Source of the DNA: CALLVY01 sp937899855
GTDB lineage: Bacteria > Bacteroidota > Bacteroidia > Chitinophagales > Saprospiraceae
Length of the DNA stretch: 26,791 bases
Reading direction: 5' to 3'
NCBI GenBank assembly: GCA_039820405.1
Contig: JBCBQC010000089.1
Location: 1-26,791, forward strand
The position numbers were made by a program, and so were the translations under genes. Positions 15,100 to 23,266 of the stretch are shown here, one piece after another; position 1 is the stretch's first letter, and every line of letters begins with the position of its first letter. A model generated the notes under the pieces. It was not told the DNA's origin. It ran no database searches and saw only the letters and a list, made by a program, of their open reading frames with translations.

Positions 15100-17610
15100 C
15101 TAGGGCTGTTTCCCGATCGAAATCATGTTGCTGATCAGGCGGTAGGCGCCCGCTACTCCGGCGGGCAACTCCCGGAAGAGGGAAAAGCCCGTGTAGATGT
15201 AATGGCCCTTGCCGTACTTGGTCACCAGCAGGGCCCCCTGCTTGGGATCTTCTCCCGGGTCGTTGAGGGAGAAAAGGGCTTCGTAGCGCTCGTCCCACTC
15301 ATTGGGGAAATAGAGTCCGCGTTCCTGGACCCAACCCGTAAAGTCTTTTTCCGTAATGCGGTTGGGGTAACGCAGCAGGTGGTGATCGGGTTGGAGAAAA
15401 CGGACCTCCGCTTCTTCTACCGTCACCCGATCGCGCGATAGTTTTAGGGGGTAGGGGCCTACCTCCTTCGTCACCATCCGCCGGTTGGTATTGTACTGAA
15501 CAATCAGCGTACCCCCTTCCTCGACGTAACGCATCAAATCCTCGCGTTGGAATTTCAAACGGTCTATCGTATTGAAAGCCCGAATGCCGAGGATGACCGC
15601 GTCAAAGCTCTGGAGCCGGGCCAGGTTGATTTCCCGACCTTCCAGCAGACTGACCTCATAGCCGATCTGGCGCAAACTGGCCGGTACCTCATCGCCCGCC
15701 CCCATGATGTAACCCACCCGGTCGCCTTCCTTCTTGAGATCGATCTTCACCACCTTGGCGCGGGCCGGTCGCAAGACCGACTGGGTGGGAATGTGTTCGT
15801 AAGCAATGGTGACCAGATCCTGTGTGTACCGGCCCGTCGCCAGCTCCACGACCGCTTCCAATTGGCCTTCGTTCTGACCCGGTGGTGGGAAAACCCGAAA
15901 ACGCAACTGCTGCTCCGCCCCCTTCTGCCCCAGCTTGACTTCCTGACTCGCGGGCTCTACCCGCCACCCCTCGGGATGACGTAGGCTCACCTTCCCCTCC
16001 AGCCCATCTTGACCCGCTTTTACCACCACTCCTACCTCCTTCCCCGCATCGTCGGCAAAGACGTAAACCTTATCCTCAATCCCTACAAAAACCGGTGGGG
16101 TCACCTCAAAGGGCTGGTAAACCTCACCGAGTACGGGGTCGGTTTTTTTGTAAATCACCGGTCGGTACCAGGTCAACTCGGTATCCGCTACTTGGAACTT
16201 AAAGCCCACCTGAAAGGCCCGCGGTGTCTCGGGCAGGCCGCGCATCAACTGGGACGAGACCTCGTACATGCCCAGGCTACCTTCCCGGCGCAACCAGTAG
16301 GGGCTGGTGTGGCTCATATCCGTCGCCAGCCGGATGGAGCGGGTAGAAATCTGTGCCTCATTGCGAACTAAATCCTGCGCAAAACTCGTATCTACGCCCG
16401 AGGGGAGAAATTCCAAGCCCCGCCACTGAATGGCCTGGCCCAGGCGTTGGATGACCTCCACGTCGATTTCTACCGACTCGCCGGAGGTGGCGGAGGGGCT
16501 ATCGGCCTTGGCTTCCAGGTAAAGCCCCAGACAGCCCTGAATGACCGTTTCCAATTCCGCCAATTTGACCTCCTTCCAGTAGCTCTGGGGCAATTCGCGA
16601 ACCAGCCGGTAGGCCGCCACCAAACCGGGTACACTGGCACCGGGATCGTCAAAATCAAAATCGGCTTCTACCTTGGCCAGGATGTCGCCAATGGGGGCCC
16701 CACCTTCCAGTCGGGTCCAGGTCGTATTGATGCCGTCAAAGAGGTTTTCTTTATCTCCGGGAAGGTCGCCTTTGAGCAGCTCCAGGTATTCCAAATGACG
16801 TCCGCGCGAACCCGTATTGCCCATTCCCTGGCAGCGGTGCTGGCTACGGCTGGCCGCCGCAATTTCGGTATTCGACTGACCAATCAGGGGATAATAGACC
16901 CCCACATCTACCCCCACCATTCGGGACTTGTCGGCTTTGGCAAAATTTTCGCGACTACCATAAAACCACCAGGAGGTATTGAAGAACAGTCGCCGTGGTT
17001 GCCAAACCGGAGCAAATTCCAGTTGTTCGGGAAAAATGTCCGCTTTGCCAGCCAGGTCGAAGGCTTCGTAGGAAAGTTCGGCACTGGCGGTGTGGTGCCC
17101 GTGAGTCCGCCCCGCCGACTGGTGGTCGAAGCGGTTGATGATAATGTCGGGTTGGAATTTGCGGATGGCCCAAACGACGTCGGAGAGCACCTCCTTTTCG
17201 TTCCAAATCTGACGGGTTTCCGTGGGGTTTTTGGAAAATCCAAAATCGTTGGCCCGGCTAAAGTACTGATGACCACCATCGATGCGACGAGCGGCGAGTA
17301 ATTCCTGGGTACGGATGACCCCCAGTAGTTCGCGAATTTCCGAACCGATCAGGTTCTGCCCCCCGTCTCCCCGGGTGAGGGAAAGATAAGTCGTGTGCAG
17401 ATTGAGGTGATTGGAGAGGTAGGCAATCAGCCGCGTATTTTCGTCGTCGGGGTGGGCCGCTACGTAGAGTACCGAGCCGAGGACGTTGAGTTGTTTGATG
17501 CTTTGGTAAAGCTCCGCCGAATTGGGTTTCTCCGGGGCTTGCGCACTCAGCGTCGCATTGCCCAAGAGCCCAATGCTCATCCACAATAGTAGCCAGAAGC
17601 CATTTTTCAT
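15100..17610 (-). CDS. Secreted PIG-L (LmbE-like) deacetylase with ThuA-like C-terminal domain
   Basis: This is an 836-residue protein. The start at 17610 gives a signal peptide (MKNGFWLLLWMSIGLLGNATLSAQ); the longer frame to 17751 adds residues unlike an export signal. The N-terminal PIG-L/LmbE domain carries the metal-binding motif HPDDE (53-57) and a later HGHH (170-173), as in zinc-dependent N-acetylsugar deacetylases. A long beta-rich middle region follows. The last ~220 residues look like a ThuA/GATase-like fold (VGYIMGAGDEVPASLRQIGY, FDAVILGIRAFN, YVEEGGTLIVQYN, GKGHYIYTGFSLFRELP). The role is probably periplasmic deacetylation of an amino-sugar glycan or conjugate; the substrate is unknown. 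It is divergent from the GH57 gene. Confidence 0.87.
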   Translation of the reverse strand: MKNGFWLLLWMSIGLLGNATLSAQAPEKPNSAELYQSIKQLNVLGSVLYVAAHPDDENTRLIAYLSNHLNLHTTYLSLTRGDGGQNLIGSEIRELLGVIRTQELLAARRIDGGHQYFSRANDFGFSKNPTETRQIWNEKEVLSDVVWAIRKFQPDIIINRFDHQSAGRTHGHHTASAELSYEAFDLAGKADIFPEQLEFAPVWQPRRLFFNTSWWFYGSRENFAKADKSRMVGVDVGVYYPLIGQSNTEIAAASRSQHRCQGMGNTGSRGRHLEYLELLKGDLPGDKENLFDGINTTWTRLEGGAPIGDILAKVEADFDFDDPGASVPGLVAAYRLVRELPQSYWKEVKLAELETVIQGCLGLYLEAKADSPSATSGESVEIDVEVIQRLGQAIQWRGLEFLPSGVDTSFAQDLVRNEAQISTRSIRLATDMSHTSPYWLRREGSLGMYEVSSQLMRGLPETPRAFQVGFKFQVADTELTWYRPVIYKKTDPVLGEVYQPFEVTPPVFVGIEDKVYVFADDAGKEVGVVVKAGQDGLEGKVSLRHPEGWRVEPASQEVKLGQKGAEQQLRFRVFPPPGQNEGQLEAVVELATGRYTQDLVTIAYEHIPTQSVLRPARAKVVKIDLKKEGDRVGYIMGAGDEVPASLRQIGYEVSLLEGREINLARLQSFDAVILGIRAFNTIDRLKFQREDLMRYVEEGGTLIVQYNTNRRMVTKEVGPYPLKLSRDRVTVEEAEVRFLQPDHHLLRYPNRITEKDFTGWVQERGLYFPNEWDERYEALFSLNDPGEDPKQGALLVTKYGKGHYIYTGFSLFRELPAGVAGAYRLISNMISIGKQP

Positions 17611-17660
17611 GCTGTTGATTATTTTTATCCGGTGAAAATAGGAATTTCTACGCACATGTC

Positions 17661-17684
17661 GTCCGCGATTAATGGTCCGCGATT
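17661..17684. promoter_or_regulatory. Direct repeat in the PIG-L / GH57 divergent region
   Basis: GTCCGCGATT occurs twice, at 17661-17670 and 17675-17684, a 14-base period. The second copy runs into GGAC, making a small inverted repeat as well. It lies 50 bases upstream of the PIG-L start and could bind a regulator. Confidence 0.35.
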
Positions 17685-17729
17685 GGACGCAAAACATTTT
17701 GTTCGGGCCGCCAAATTTGTATTTTGTAC

Positions 17730-17751
17730 TATCTTTGTGTAAATTATACAC
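17730..17751 (+). promoter_or_regulatory. -7 element and overlapping inverted repeat before the GH57 gene
   Basis: TATCTTTG (17730-17737) fits TAnnTTTG. No TTTG sits at the usual distance upstream, so the promoter is only half supported. GTGTA-AATTA-TACAC (17737-17751) is a perfect inverted repeat at the expected transcription start, where a bound repressor would block initiation. Confidence 0.4.
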
Positions 17752-17784
17752 GAATTACGCGTTCCTCCACACAATCCCCGCAAT

Positions 17785-20196
17785 ATGAATAGCAATAACA
17801 AGTACATCTGTATCCACGGGCACTTTTACCAACCGCCCCGCGAGAATGCTTGGCTAGAGACGGTAGAATTACAGGATTCGGCCCGCCCCTTTCACGACTG
17901 GAACGAGCGCATTAATTTTGAATGCTACGCCCCCAATACGGCGGCCCGCATTCTTGATGATGAGGGCACCATCCGCAAGATTGTCAACAATTACGCTCGG
18001 ATCAGCTTCAATTTTGGCCCCACCTTGCTTTCCTGGCTGGCCAGCGAAGATCCCAGCACCTACGCTGCCATCCAACGGGCCGATCAGTTGAGCCAGGAGC
18101 GTTATTCGGGACACGGTTCGGCTTTGGCCCAGGTGTACAACCACCTCATCATGCCCCTGGCCAACCGACGCGATAAGCTTACCCAAACGCGCTGGGGCAT
18201 CCGCGATTTTGAATCCCGCTTTGGTCGGCGCCCCGAAGGTATTTGGCTGGCGGAAACGGCGGTGGATACCGAAACGCTGGAAATTCTGGCCGACGAGGGC
18301 ATCGTATATACCATTTTGGCGCCTCGCCAGGCTCGTGCTTTCCGTCGGATGGGCGATACGTCGTGGCAAGATTTGCCCCACGACAATAGCGTGGATCCCC
18401 GGCGGCCCTATCACTACGCCCTGCCCTCCGGCCAATCCATCGTCTTGTTTTTTTACGATGGGCAGGTGGCTCAGGAGGTCGCTTTTAAGGGATTGTTGAA
18501 CAACGGTAAGGCCTTTGCCAAACGTTTGATCGACTGCTTTGACCACAACGATACGCCACAATTGGCGCACATCGCTACGGACGGGGAAAGCTACGGGCAC
18601 CATCACCGCCACGGGGAAATGGCCCTGGCCGATTGCCTCAACTATATCGAGGAAAATGGACTCGCTACCGTCACCAATTATGCGGAGTACCTAGAGCGCT
18701 TTCCACCCGAGTATGAAATACAAATCCACGAAGAAAGTTCATGGAGCTGTGTCCACGGCGTAGAGCGCTGGCGGTCCAACTGTGGGTGCAATACGGGAGG
18801 GAATGGCGGCTGGACCCAAGCCTGGCGCGAGCCGCTGCGCCAAATACTCGATTGGCTGCGCGACGAGCTGATTCCCATCTACGAGCGGGAGGCCGGCCGA
18901 CTGCTCAAAGATCCCTGGGCCGCCCGCGACGATTACATCGAAGTTATCCTCGATCGCGGGGAAAAATCTGCGCTGAACTTTTTGGAGCGACACGCGCGCA
19001 AGACACTGAGCTACGAGGACCAAATTCTCGTGCTGCGCATCATGGAGATGCAACGGAATGCCCAGTTGATGTTTACCAGCTGTGGATGGTTTTTTGACGA
19101 AATTTCGGGTATCGAAACCGACCAAATTTTGCAATACGCCCTCCGCGCGATTGCCTACGCGCAGCAGGTATCGGGGGCCGAATTGCACGAGGCCTTTATC
19201 GATCGCCTCCGCGCCGCGCCGAGCAACGCCTACGCCCACGGTGCGGTGAGCTACGAAAAGAACGTCATCCCCAGCCAGCTCGACCTCGAACGCGCCGGCA
19301 TGCACTACGCCGCGGCTTCCCTCTTTTCCCAAAATCCAAAACAGCTGTCCCTGTTCAATTACCTGGCGACCAGCGAGCAGTTCGAAAAGCTGGAGGCGGG
19401 CCAGCAGAAGCTGGTCTTCGGACGAAGTACCATCAAATCGAGCATCACCTGGTCGGAAAAGAAATTCACCTTTGCCGTGCTCTACCTGGGGCAGCAGAAC
19501 ATCATCGGCAATATTTCGATCGGGATGGACCGGCAGCGCTACGAGGAGATGTGCGAACGCTTGTCGACGACCTTCCGCAGCACGGACCTGGGGCAAGTGA
19601 TTTCGCAGATGCAAGCGTACTTTGGCCCCAAGCGCTATACGATCTGGCATTTGTTCCGGGACGAAAAACGCAAGATCCTGCTGGAAATTACCGAGCAAAA
19701 TTTGCGTTTGGCGGAATACAATTTTGAAAAAATTTACAATGATAACTATCAGCTAATGACCGGAATGCTGCAAAGTGAAATTCCGGTGCCCAAGACCTAC
19801 CTCGAAGCGACGCGCCACGTCATCAATCGAAAGTTGCACCAGTTTTTTGAAGAGGAACACCTCAATATCCGCCAATTGCGTCACTGGGCCCGTGAGTTGC
19901 GCAAGTGGCAGGTCGAACTCGAAGACGAGGCGGCTTTTCAGTTGGCGGCGGGGGAACGCATCTTTTACGAAATCCGACTGCTGGCCGGAGCCGAGGTGCC
20001 GCTCGATCACCTCAATACCCTCAACAGCATCCTGGAGATCCTTCAGGAGCTGCGGGTCCGCCCCGAAATTTGGAAGAGCCAAAACCTCTACTTCTCCATC
20101 ATGCAAGAACGCAAAAACGGGAAGTGGGTCTTCAGTAGCCAGAATTGGAAGGACGCCTTCCTACAACTCGGCGAACACCTCAAAGTCCGCCTGTAG
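17785..20196 (+). CDS. Glycoside hydrolase family 57 protein with DUF3536
   Basis: This 803-residue protein has no signal peptide, so it is probably cytoplasmic. The N-terminal GH57 barrel begins YICIHGHFYQPPRENAW, the typical His-rich first motif. The expected catalytic nucleophile is Glu157 in GIWLAETAVD and the acid/base is Asp266 in HIATDGESYGHH. The C-terminal half is the DUF3536 helical region common to this subgroup. GH57 enzymes act on alpha-glucans (amylase, 4-alpha-glucanotransferase or branching activity); which applies here cannot be told. The gene stands alone, with a divergent PIG-L gene upstream and a separate promoter downstream. Confidence 0.9.
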   Translation: MNSNNKYICIHGHFYQPPRENAWLETVELQDSARPFHDWNERINFECYAPNTAARILDDEGTIRKIVNNYARISFNFGPTLLSWLASEDPSTYAAIQRADQLSQERYSGHGSALAQVYNHLIMPLANRRDKLTQTRWGIRDFESRFGRRPEGIWLAETAVDTETLEILADEGIVYTILAPRQARAFRRMGDTSWQDLPHDNSVDPRRPYHYALPSGQSIVLFFYDGQVAQEVAFKGLLNNGKAFAKRLIDCFDHNDTPQLAHIATDGESYGHHHRHGEMALADCLNYIEENGLATVTNYAEYLERFPPEYEIQIHEESSWSCVHGVERWRSNCGCNTGGNGGWTQAWREPLRQILDWLRDELIPIYEREAGRLLKDPWAARDDYIEVILDRGEKSALNFLERHARKTLSYEDQILVLRIMEMQRNAQLMFTSCGWFFDEISGIETDQILQYALRAIAYAQQVSGAELHEAFIDRLRAAPSNAYAHGAVSYEKNVIPSQLDLERAGMHYAAASLFSQNPKQLSLFNYLATSEQFEKLEAGQQKLVFGRSTIKSSITWSEKKFTFAVLYLGQQNIIGNISIGMDRQRYEEMCERLSTTFRSTDLGQVISQMQAYFGPKRYTIWHLFRDEKRKILLEITEQNLRLAEYNFEKIYNDNYQLMTGMLQSEIPVPKTYLEATRHVINRKLHQFFEEEHLNIRQLRHWARELRKWQVELEDEAAFQLAAGERIFYEIRLLAGAEVPLDHLNTLNSILEILQELRVRPEIWKSQNLYFSIMQERKNGKWVFSSQNWKDAFLQLGEHLKVRL

Positions 20197-20274
20197 CCAA
20201 CTAGCGTCCTGGCAGCTGGTTTTATCACGGTGGAGTCAAAAGACCCCGGTGGGGGTAGCGACCCATTGTTCTTA

Positions 20275-20305
20275 TTTGGAATTTGTCTAAATAGGCTTAT
20301 ATTTG
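20275..20305 (+). promoter_or_regulatory. Consensus Bacteroidota promoter
   Basis: TTTG (20275-20278), 19 bases, then TATATTTG (20298-20305) matches the Bacteroidota housekeeping consensus TTTG-N19-TAnnTTTG exactly. Start near 20312 and a leader of about 46 bases to the 156-residue gene. Confidence 0.8.
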
Positions 20306-20357
20306 TCGAACAATACCCCACAAAACGGCTCTCATTCAATCAAACCAAGTCGCTGCT

Positions 20358-20828
20358 ATGGATACCATCCGTTTCGATTGCGCCCCCTCCACGGTGGGCG
20401 ATCAATGGACCACCAATATCTACATTAATGGTACTGACCTTCGCGCCATCATCTCCCGGATCGAGGCTCGGCAATTGGCCGCCGTCAATCTGGGTTTTAT
20501 CAACGGGGCTTACGAGGGAGTATCGCCCTTCATTGCCTTTCACCTCTACGATCACTTTTTTAAAGAGACGGTCCCCGAATACTGGTACGACAACGACCGC
20601 CTCACCCTGTTCGACTACATGTTCTCCGGGGTCCCTGGCGACTACAGTTTGGCTTGCCGGATCGACTTGGGGGAGGACCGGGTACGCTGGCATGGCTTCC
20701 GACATTTTTCCACCATTTACCCCCGCGGTTTTAATTATGGGGATTTGAGCTTTACCTTTGACCGGGCGGCGTACCGAGCGGCCATCGATTACGTAAAGCA
20801 GCACCAAATCCAGGAAATGTACGTATGA
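20358..20828 (+). CDS. Uncharacterised 156-residue protein coupled to the LysR gene
   Basis: I do not recognise a named domain. The protein starts MDTIRFDCAPSTVGDQWTTN, has no signal peptide or membrane segment, and alternates strands with aromatic residues (EYWYDNDRLTLFDYMFSG; RIDLGEDRVRWHGF), suggesting a small soluble beta-rich fold. Its stop overlaps the LysR start (ATGA at 20825-20828), so the two are translationally coupled and expressed from the promoter at 20275. Coding is well supported by composition, promoter and overlap. It may act with the regulator or be a passenger. Confidence 0.8.
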   Translation: MDTIRFDCAPSTVGDQWTTNIYINGTDLRAIISRIEARQLAAVNLGFINGAYEGVSPFIAFHLYDHFFKETVPEYWYDNDRLTLFDYMFSGVPGDYSLACRIDLGEDRVRWHGFRHFSTIYPRGFNYGDLSFTFDRAAYRAAIDYVKQHQIQEMYV

Positions 20829-21736
20829 ATTTTCAGCAGTTACACTACATCCTCGCCGTTGAGAAATTTCAAAACTTCAACCGGGCGGCCATCGCCTGTG
20901 ACGTGGCCCAATCGACGCTGAGTAAGGAAATCCAACGGCTGGAGCAAGAATACCAAATCATCATTTTCGACCGTACCCGCAATCCGGTTGTGCCCACCCT
21001 CAAGGGCATCGATCTGCTGCGCAAGGCCCGGGAAATTCTCGCGCTCCAAAACGAGTTTGTCCAAATCGCCAAACGCAAGAACAACGAGGTAGCGGGTAAT
21101 TTGACCCTGGCCATCACCGAGATTTTGGCCCCCTATCTCAGTCCGCTATTTATCCACCGACTGATGCGCAAGTACCCCGATTTAGAACTCCAGGTCCTCG
21201 AACTGAGTGACCGGCGGATTGAGGATTTGCTGATCGAAGAATCCATCGATGCCGCCGTGATGATTTCCCCCTCCCTCACCCACGATTACTACGAACACAA
21301 GTTGTACTTGGAGGAAGTACTGCTCTATTCCACCGTAGCCCTGCCGCAGGCGGTCCAAAACGAGATCAACAGCAGCGAGGTAGATTTTGACGATGTACTG
21401 ATTCACAAAGACCTGCAAGTCATTTTGCAGCGACAGGTACGGGAAATTTTTGATCAGGTAAAGGGGAAAAAGGGGCGGCACATCGAATACCTCAAGGGAA
21501 ACTTGGAAACCCTCAAGCACATCATCCAACACAACGGCGGCTCCATGCTACTGCCCCAGTTGGCCCGGCGCTATTTCCCGGAGGAGCAACAACAGCACAT
21601 CTACCGCTTTGCCGATATCCAACCCACTTTGGAGGTGAGCCTCATCGCTTCGCGGGGTTTTGAAAAAACCCGGATCATCAAACGTTTGATCGAAGAAATT
21701 CAGGGAATCGTTCCCCAGGAGGCACTGCTCCACTGA
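20825..21736 (+). CDS. LysR-type transcriptional regulator
   Basis: This 303-residue protein has an N-terminal winged helix-turn-helix (MNFQQLHYILAVEKFQNFNR, then AAIACDVAQSTLSKEIQRLE) of LysR type. A linker helix leads to a periplasmic-binding-like effector domain from about residue 92 (VAGNLTLAITEILAPYLSPL, then IDAAVMISPSL). Sequence alone does not tell the inducer. It is coupled to the 156-residue protein upstream and lies just ahead of the PrpD-like gene on the same strand. A 7-bp perfect inverted repeat before that gene is a plausible binding site. Confidence 0.92.
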   Translation: MNFQQLHYILAVEKFQNFNRAAIACDVAQSTLSKEIQRLEQEYQIIIFDRTRNPVVPTLKGIDLLRKAREILALQNEFVQIAKRKNNEVAGNLTLAITEILAPYLSPLFIHRLMRKYPDLELQVLELSDRRIEDLLIEESIDAAVMISPSLTHDYYEHKLYLEEVLLYSTVALPQAVQNEINSSEVDFDDVLIHKDLQVILQRQVREIFDQVKGKKGRHIEYLKGNLETLKHIIQHNGGSMLLPQLARRYFPEEQQQHIYRFADIQPTLEVSLIASRGFEKTRIIKRLIEEIQGIVPQEALLH

Positions 21737-21755
21737 GGGCCGGTATTCCCTACAG

Positions 21756-21775
21756 CCCCACCCGGTGCGGTGGGG
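21756..21775 (+). terminator. GC-rich hairpin after the LysR gene
   Basis: CCCCACC (21756-21762) pairs with GGTGGGG (21769-21775) around a 6-base loop, 20 bases after the LysR stop. It is followed by ttcaat rather than a true T-run, so termination would be imperfect. Confidence 0.45.
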
Positions 21776-21799
21776 TTCAATCGCCAAAAGCTATTGTGC

Positions 21800-21818
21800 T
21801 AATCGCAAGGGGCGATTA
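21800..21818. promoter_or_regulatory. Inverted repeat before the PrpD-like gene, possible LysR operator
   Basis: TAATCGC (21800-21806) and GCGATTA (21812-21818) are perfect 7-bp arms with 5 bases between. They lie 20 bases upstream of the -7 element, where a LysR activator would bind. It could instead be a second terminator stem for LysR, since ctttt follows. Confidence 0.4.
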
Positions 21819-21838
21819 CTTTTCCGTTCGATCCCCGC

Positions 21839-21846
21839 TAATTTTG
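21839..21846 (+). promoter_or_regulatory. -7 element of the PrpD-like operon
   Basis: TAATTTTG matches TAnnTTTG, giving a start near 21853 and a ~22-base leader. The -33 position has only a T-stretch (tttt at 21820), a weak element compatible with activator dependence. Confidence 0.5.
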
Positions 21847-21874
21847 TGGCATTGCTTCACCAAAAATTAGCCTT

Positions 21875-23266
21875 ATGACCGAAGTACAAAAATTAGCTGC
21901 TTTTACCTCCAGCAGATCGTTTTCTGACCTTTCGGAGCCGGCCGTGCGCGAACTCAAAATTCGCTTGCTCGATTCGCTCGGTTGCGCCATCGGCGCCCAG
22001 GAAGGAGCCCCCATCCGCCGGATCAAAAACCAGATCGACGACTTTGGGGGGACGCCCCACAGTGCCCTGATCGGAGGAAGCAAGACGGCACCCGACCGGG
22101 CCGCCTTTTACAACTCCGCCCTGGTGCGCTACCTGGATTACAACGACAGCTACCTCGCCAAGGGAGAAACCTGTCATCCCTCCGACAACATCGGCTCCAT
22201 CCTTGCCGCCGGGGAGTACAACGACATTGACGGAAAGACTTTCCTGACGGCACTGGGCATCGCCTACCAAGTGCACTGCCGCCTGAGCGACGTGGCGCCG
22301 GTCCGCCACAAGGGTTTTGACCATACCGTACAGGGTGCCTACGGCTGCGCCGCGGGTACCGCCTACGCCCTGGGCCTCCACCCCGACCAAACCGCCAATG
22401 CCATCGCCATTGCCGCCACGGCTTACAACGCCCTGCGCGTCACCCGCACGGGAAACCTCTCCAACTGGAAGGGCCTTGCCTTTCCCTCCACCGGCTGGAC
22501 CTCCAACCACTCCGCCTTCCTCGCCCTGCGCGGCATCACCGGCCCCGAAGAAGTGTTCGAAGGCAACAAGGGTTTTATGGACAGCATCGCCGGTGATTTT
22601 GACATCGACTGGGCGCAGGAAGACCTCGAACGGGTGACCGCCACCATCATCAAAAAATACAATGCCGAAATCCATTCCCAGGCGACGCTCGAAGGCTTGA
22701 TCGAGCTGCGCGACGAACACCAGTTTGACCCCGCCGACATCGAAAAGATCGTCCTCAACACCTTCGACGTGGCCTTCCACATCATCGGAGGGGGAGAAGA
22801 AGGGGGGAAGAAAAACATCCGCACCAAAGAAGAAGCGGACCACAGCCTACCCTACATGATGGCCGCCGCCCTGCTGGATGGCCAGGTCCTGCCCGCGCAG
22901 TACCAACCGGACCGCATCCTCCGGGACGACATCCAAACCCTGCTGCAAAAAGTAGAGGTCTACGAAAAACCCGCGTATTCCGATCGCTTCCCCGCCGAGG
23001 AGGCTTGCGACATTACCATTCACTTTAAGGATGGCCGTACCCTCTACCGGGAAAAGCGGGATTACGAGGGCTTCCACACCCGCCCCGCCTCCTGGGACTT
23101 TATCTGTGAAAAATTCAACGCCCTTACCCAAGACTTTGCCAACGCAGATCTGAGGAATAAAATCATCGCGACGGTCCAGAATCTGGAAGATTATACCATT
23201 CGCGACCTGATGTCGCTGCTTCAAAAAGTCAATTCCGTAGCCAATAAAACCATCCACCATGCCTAA
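21875..23266 (+). CDS. MmgE/PrpD family protein
   Basis: This 463-residue protein matches the MmgE/PrpD family along its length: AVRELKIRLLDSLGCAIGA near the N-terminus, then the signature ALVRYLDYNDSYL with CHPSDNIGSILA, and later KGFDHTVQGAYG and PAYSDRFPAEEACDITI in the small domain. Family members include 2-methylcitrate dehydratase, cis-aconitate decarboxylase and iminodisuccinate epimerase, all acting on small di- or tricarboxylates. No other methylcitrate-cycle gene is near, so 2-methylcitrate need not be its substrate. Its last 8 bases overlap the next gene, so the two are translated together. Confidence 0.9.
   Translation: MTEVQKLAAFTSSRSFSDLSEPAVRELKIRLLDSLGCAIGAQEGAPIRRIKNQIDDFGGTPHSALIGGSKTAPDRAAFYNSALVRYLDYNDSYLAKGETCHPSDNIGSILAAGEYNDIDGKTFLTALGIAYQVHCRLSDVAPVRHKGFDHTVQGAYGCAAGTAYALGLHPDQTANAIAIAATAYNALRVTRTGNLSNWKGLAFPSTGWTSNHSAFLALRGITGPEEVFEGNKGFMDSIAGDFDIDWAQEDLERVTATIIKKYNAEIHSQATLEGLIELRDEHQFDPADIEKIVLNTFDVAFHIIGGGEEGGKKNIRTKEEADHSLPYMMAAALLDGQVLPAQYQPDRILRDDIQTLLQKVEVYEKPAYSDRFPAEEACDITIHFKDGRTLYREKRDYEGFHTRPASWDFICEKFNALTQDFANADLRNKIIATVQNLEDYTIRDLMSLLQKVNSVANKTIHHA

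Noticed and set aside
16447..17301. Antisense frame (284 codons) within the PIG-L gene
   Set aside because: It lies opposite the conserved PIG-L domain and has no recognisable features.
17611..17751. N-terminal extension of the PIG-L protein to the ATG at 17751
   Set aside because: The 47 extra residues are basic and not signal-like, while the ATG at 17610 opens a clean signal peptide.
18739..19698. Long antisense frame (319 codons) inside the GH57 gene
   Set aside because: It is a shadow of a GC-rich coding frame; the plus strand encodes a complete GH57 with catalytic motifs.
20252..20265. ACCCC-GGTG-GGGGT hairpin after the GH57 gene as a terminator
   Set aside because: The stem is only 5 bp and is followed by agcgac with no T-run. 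A weaker CCAACT/AGCTGG stem before tttta nearby is also unconvincing.
21893..22843. Long antisense frame (316 codons) inside the PrpD-like gene
   Set aside because: Low-complexity Gly/Val-rich translation opposite a well-supported enzyme; no domain recognised.
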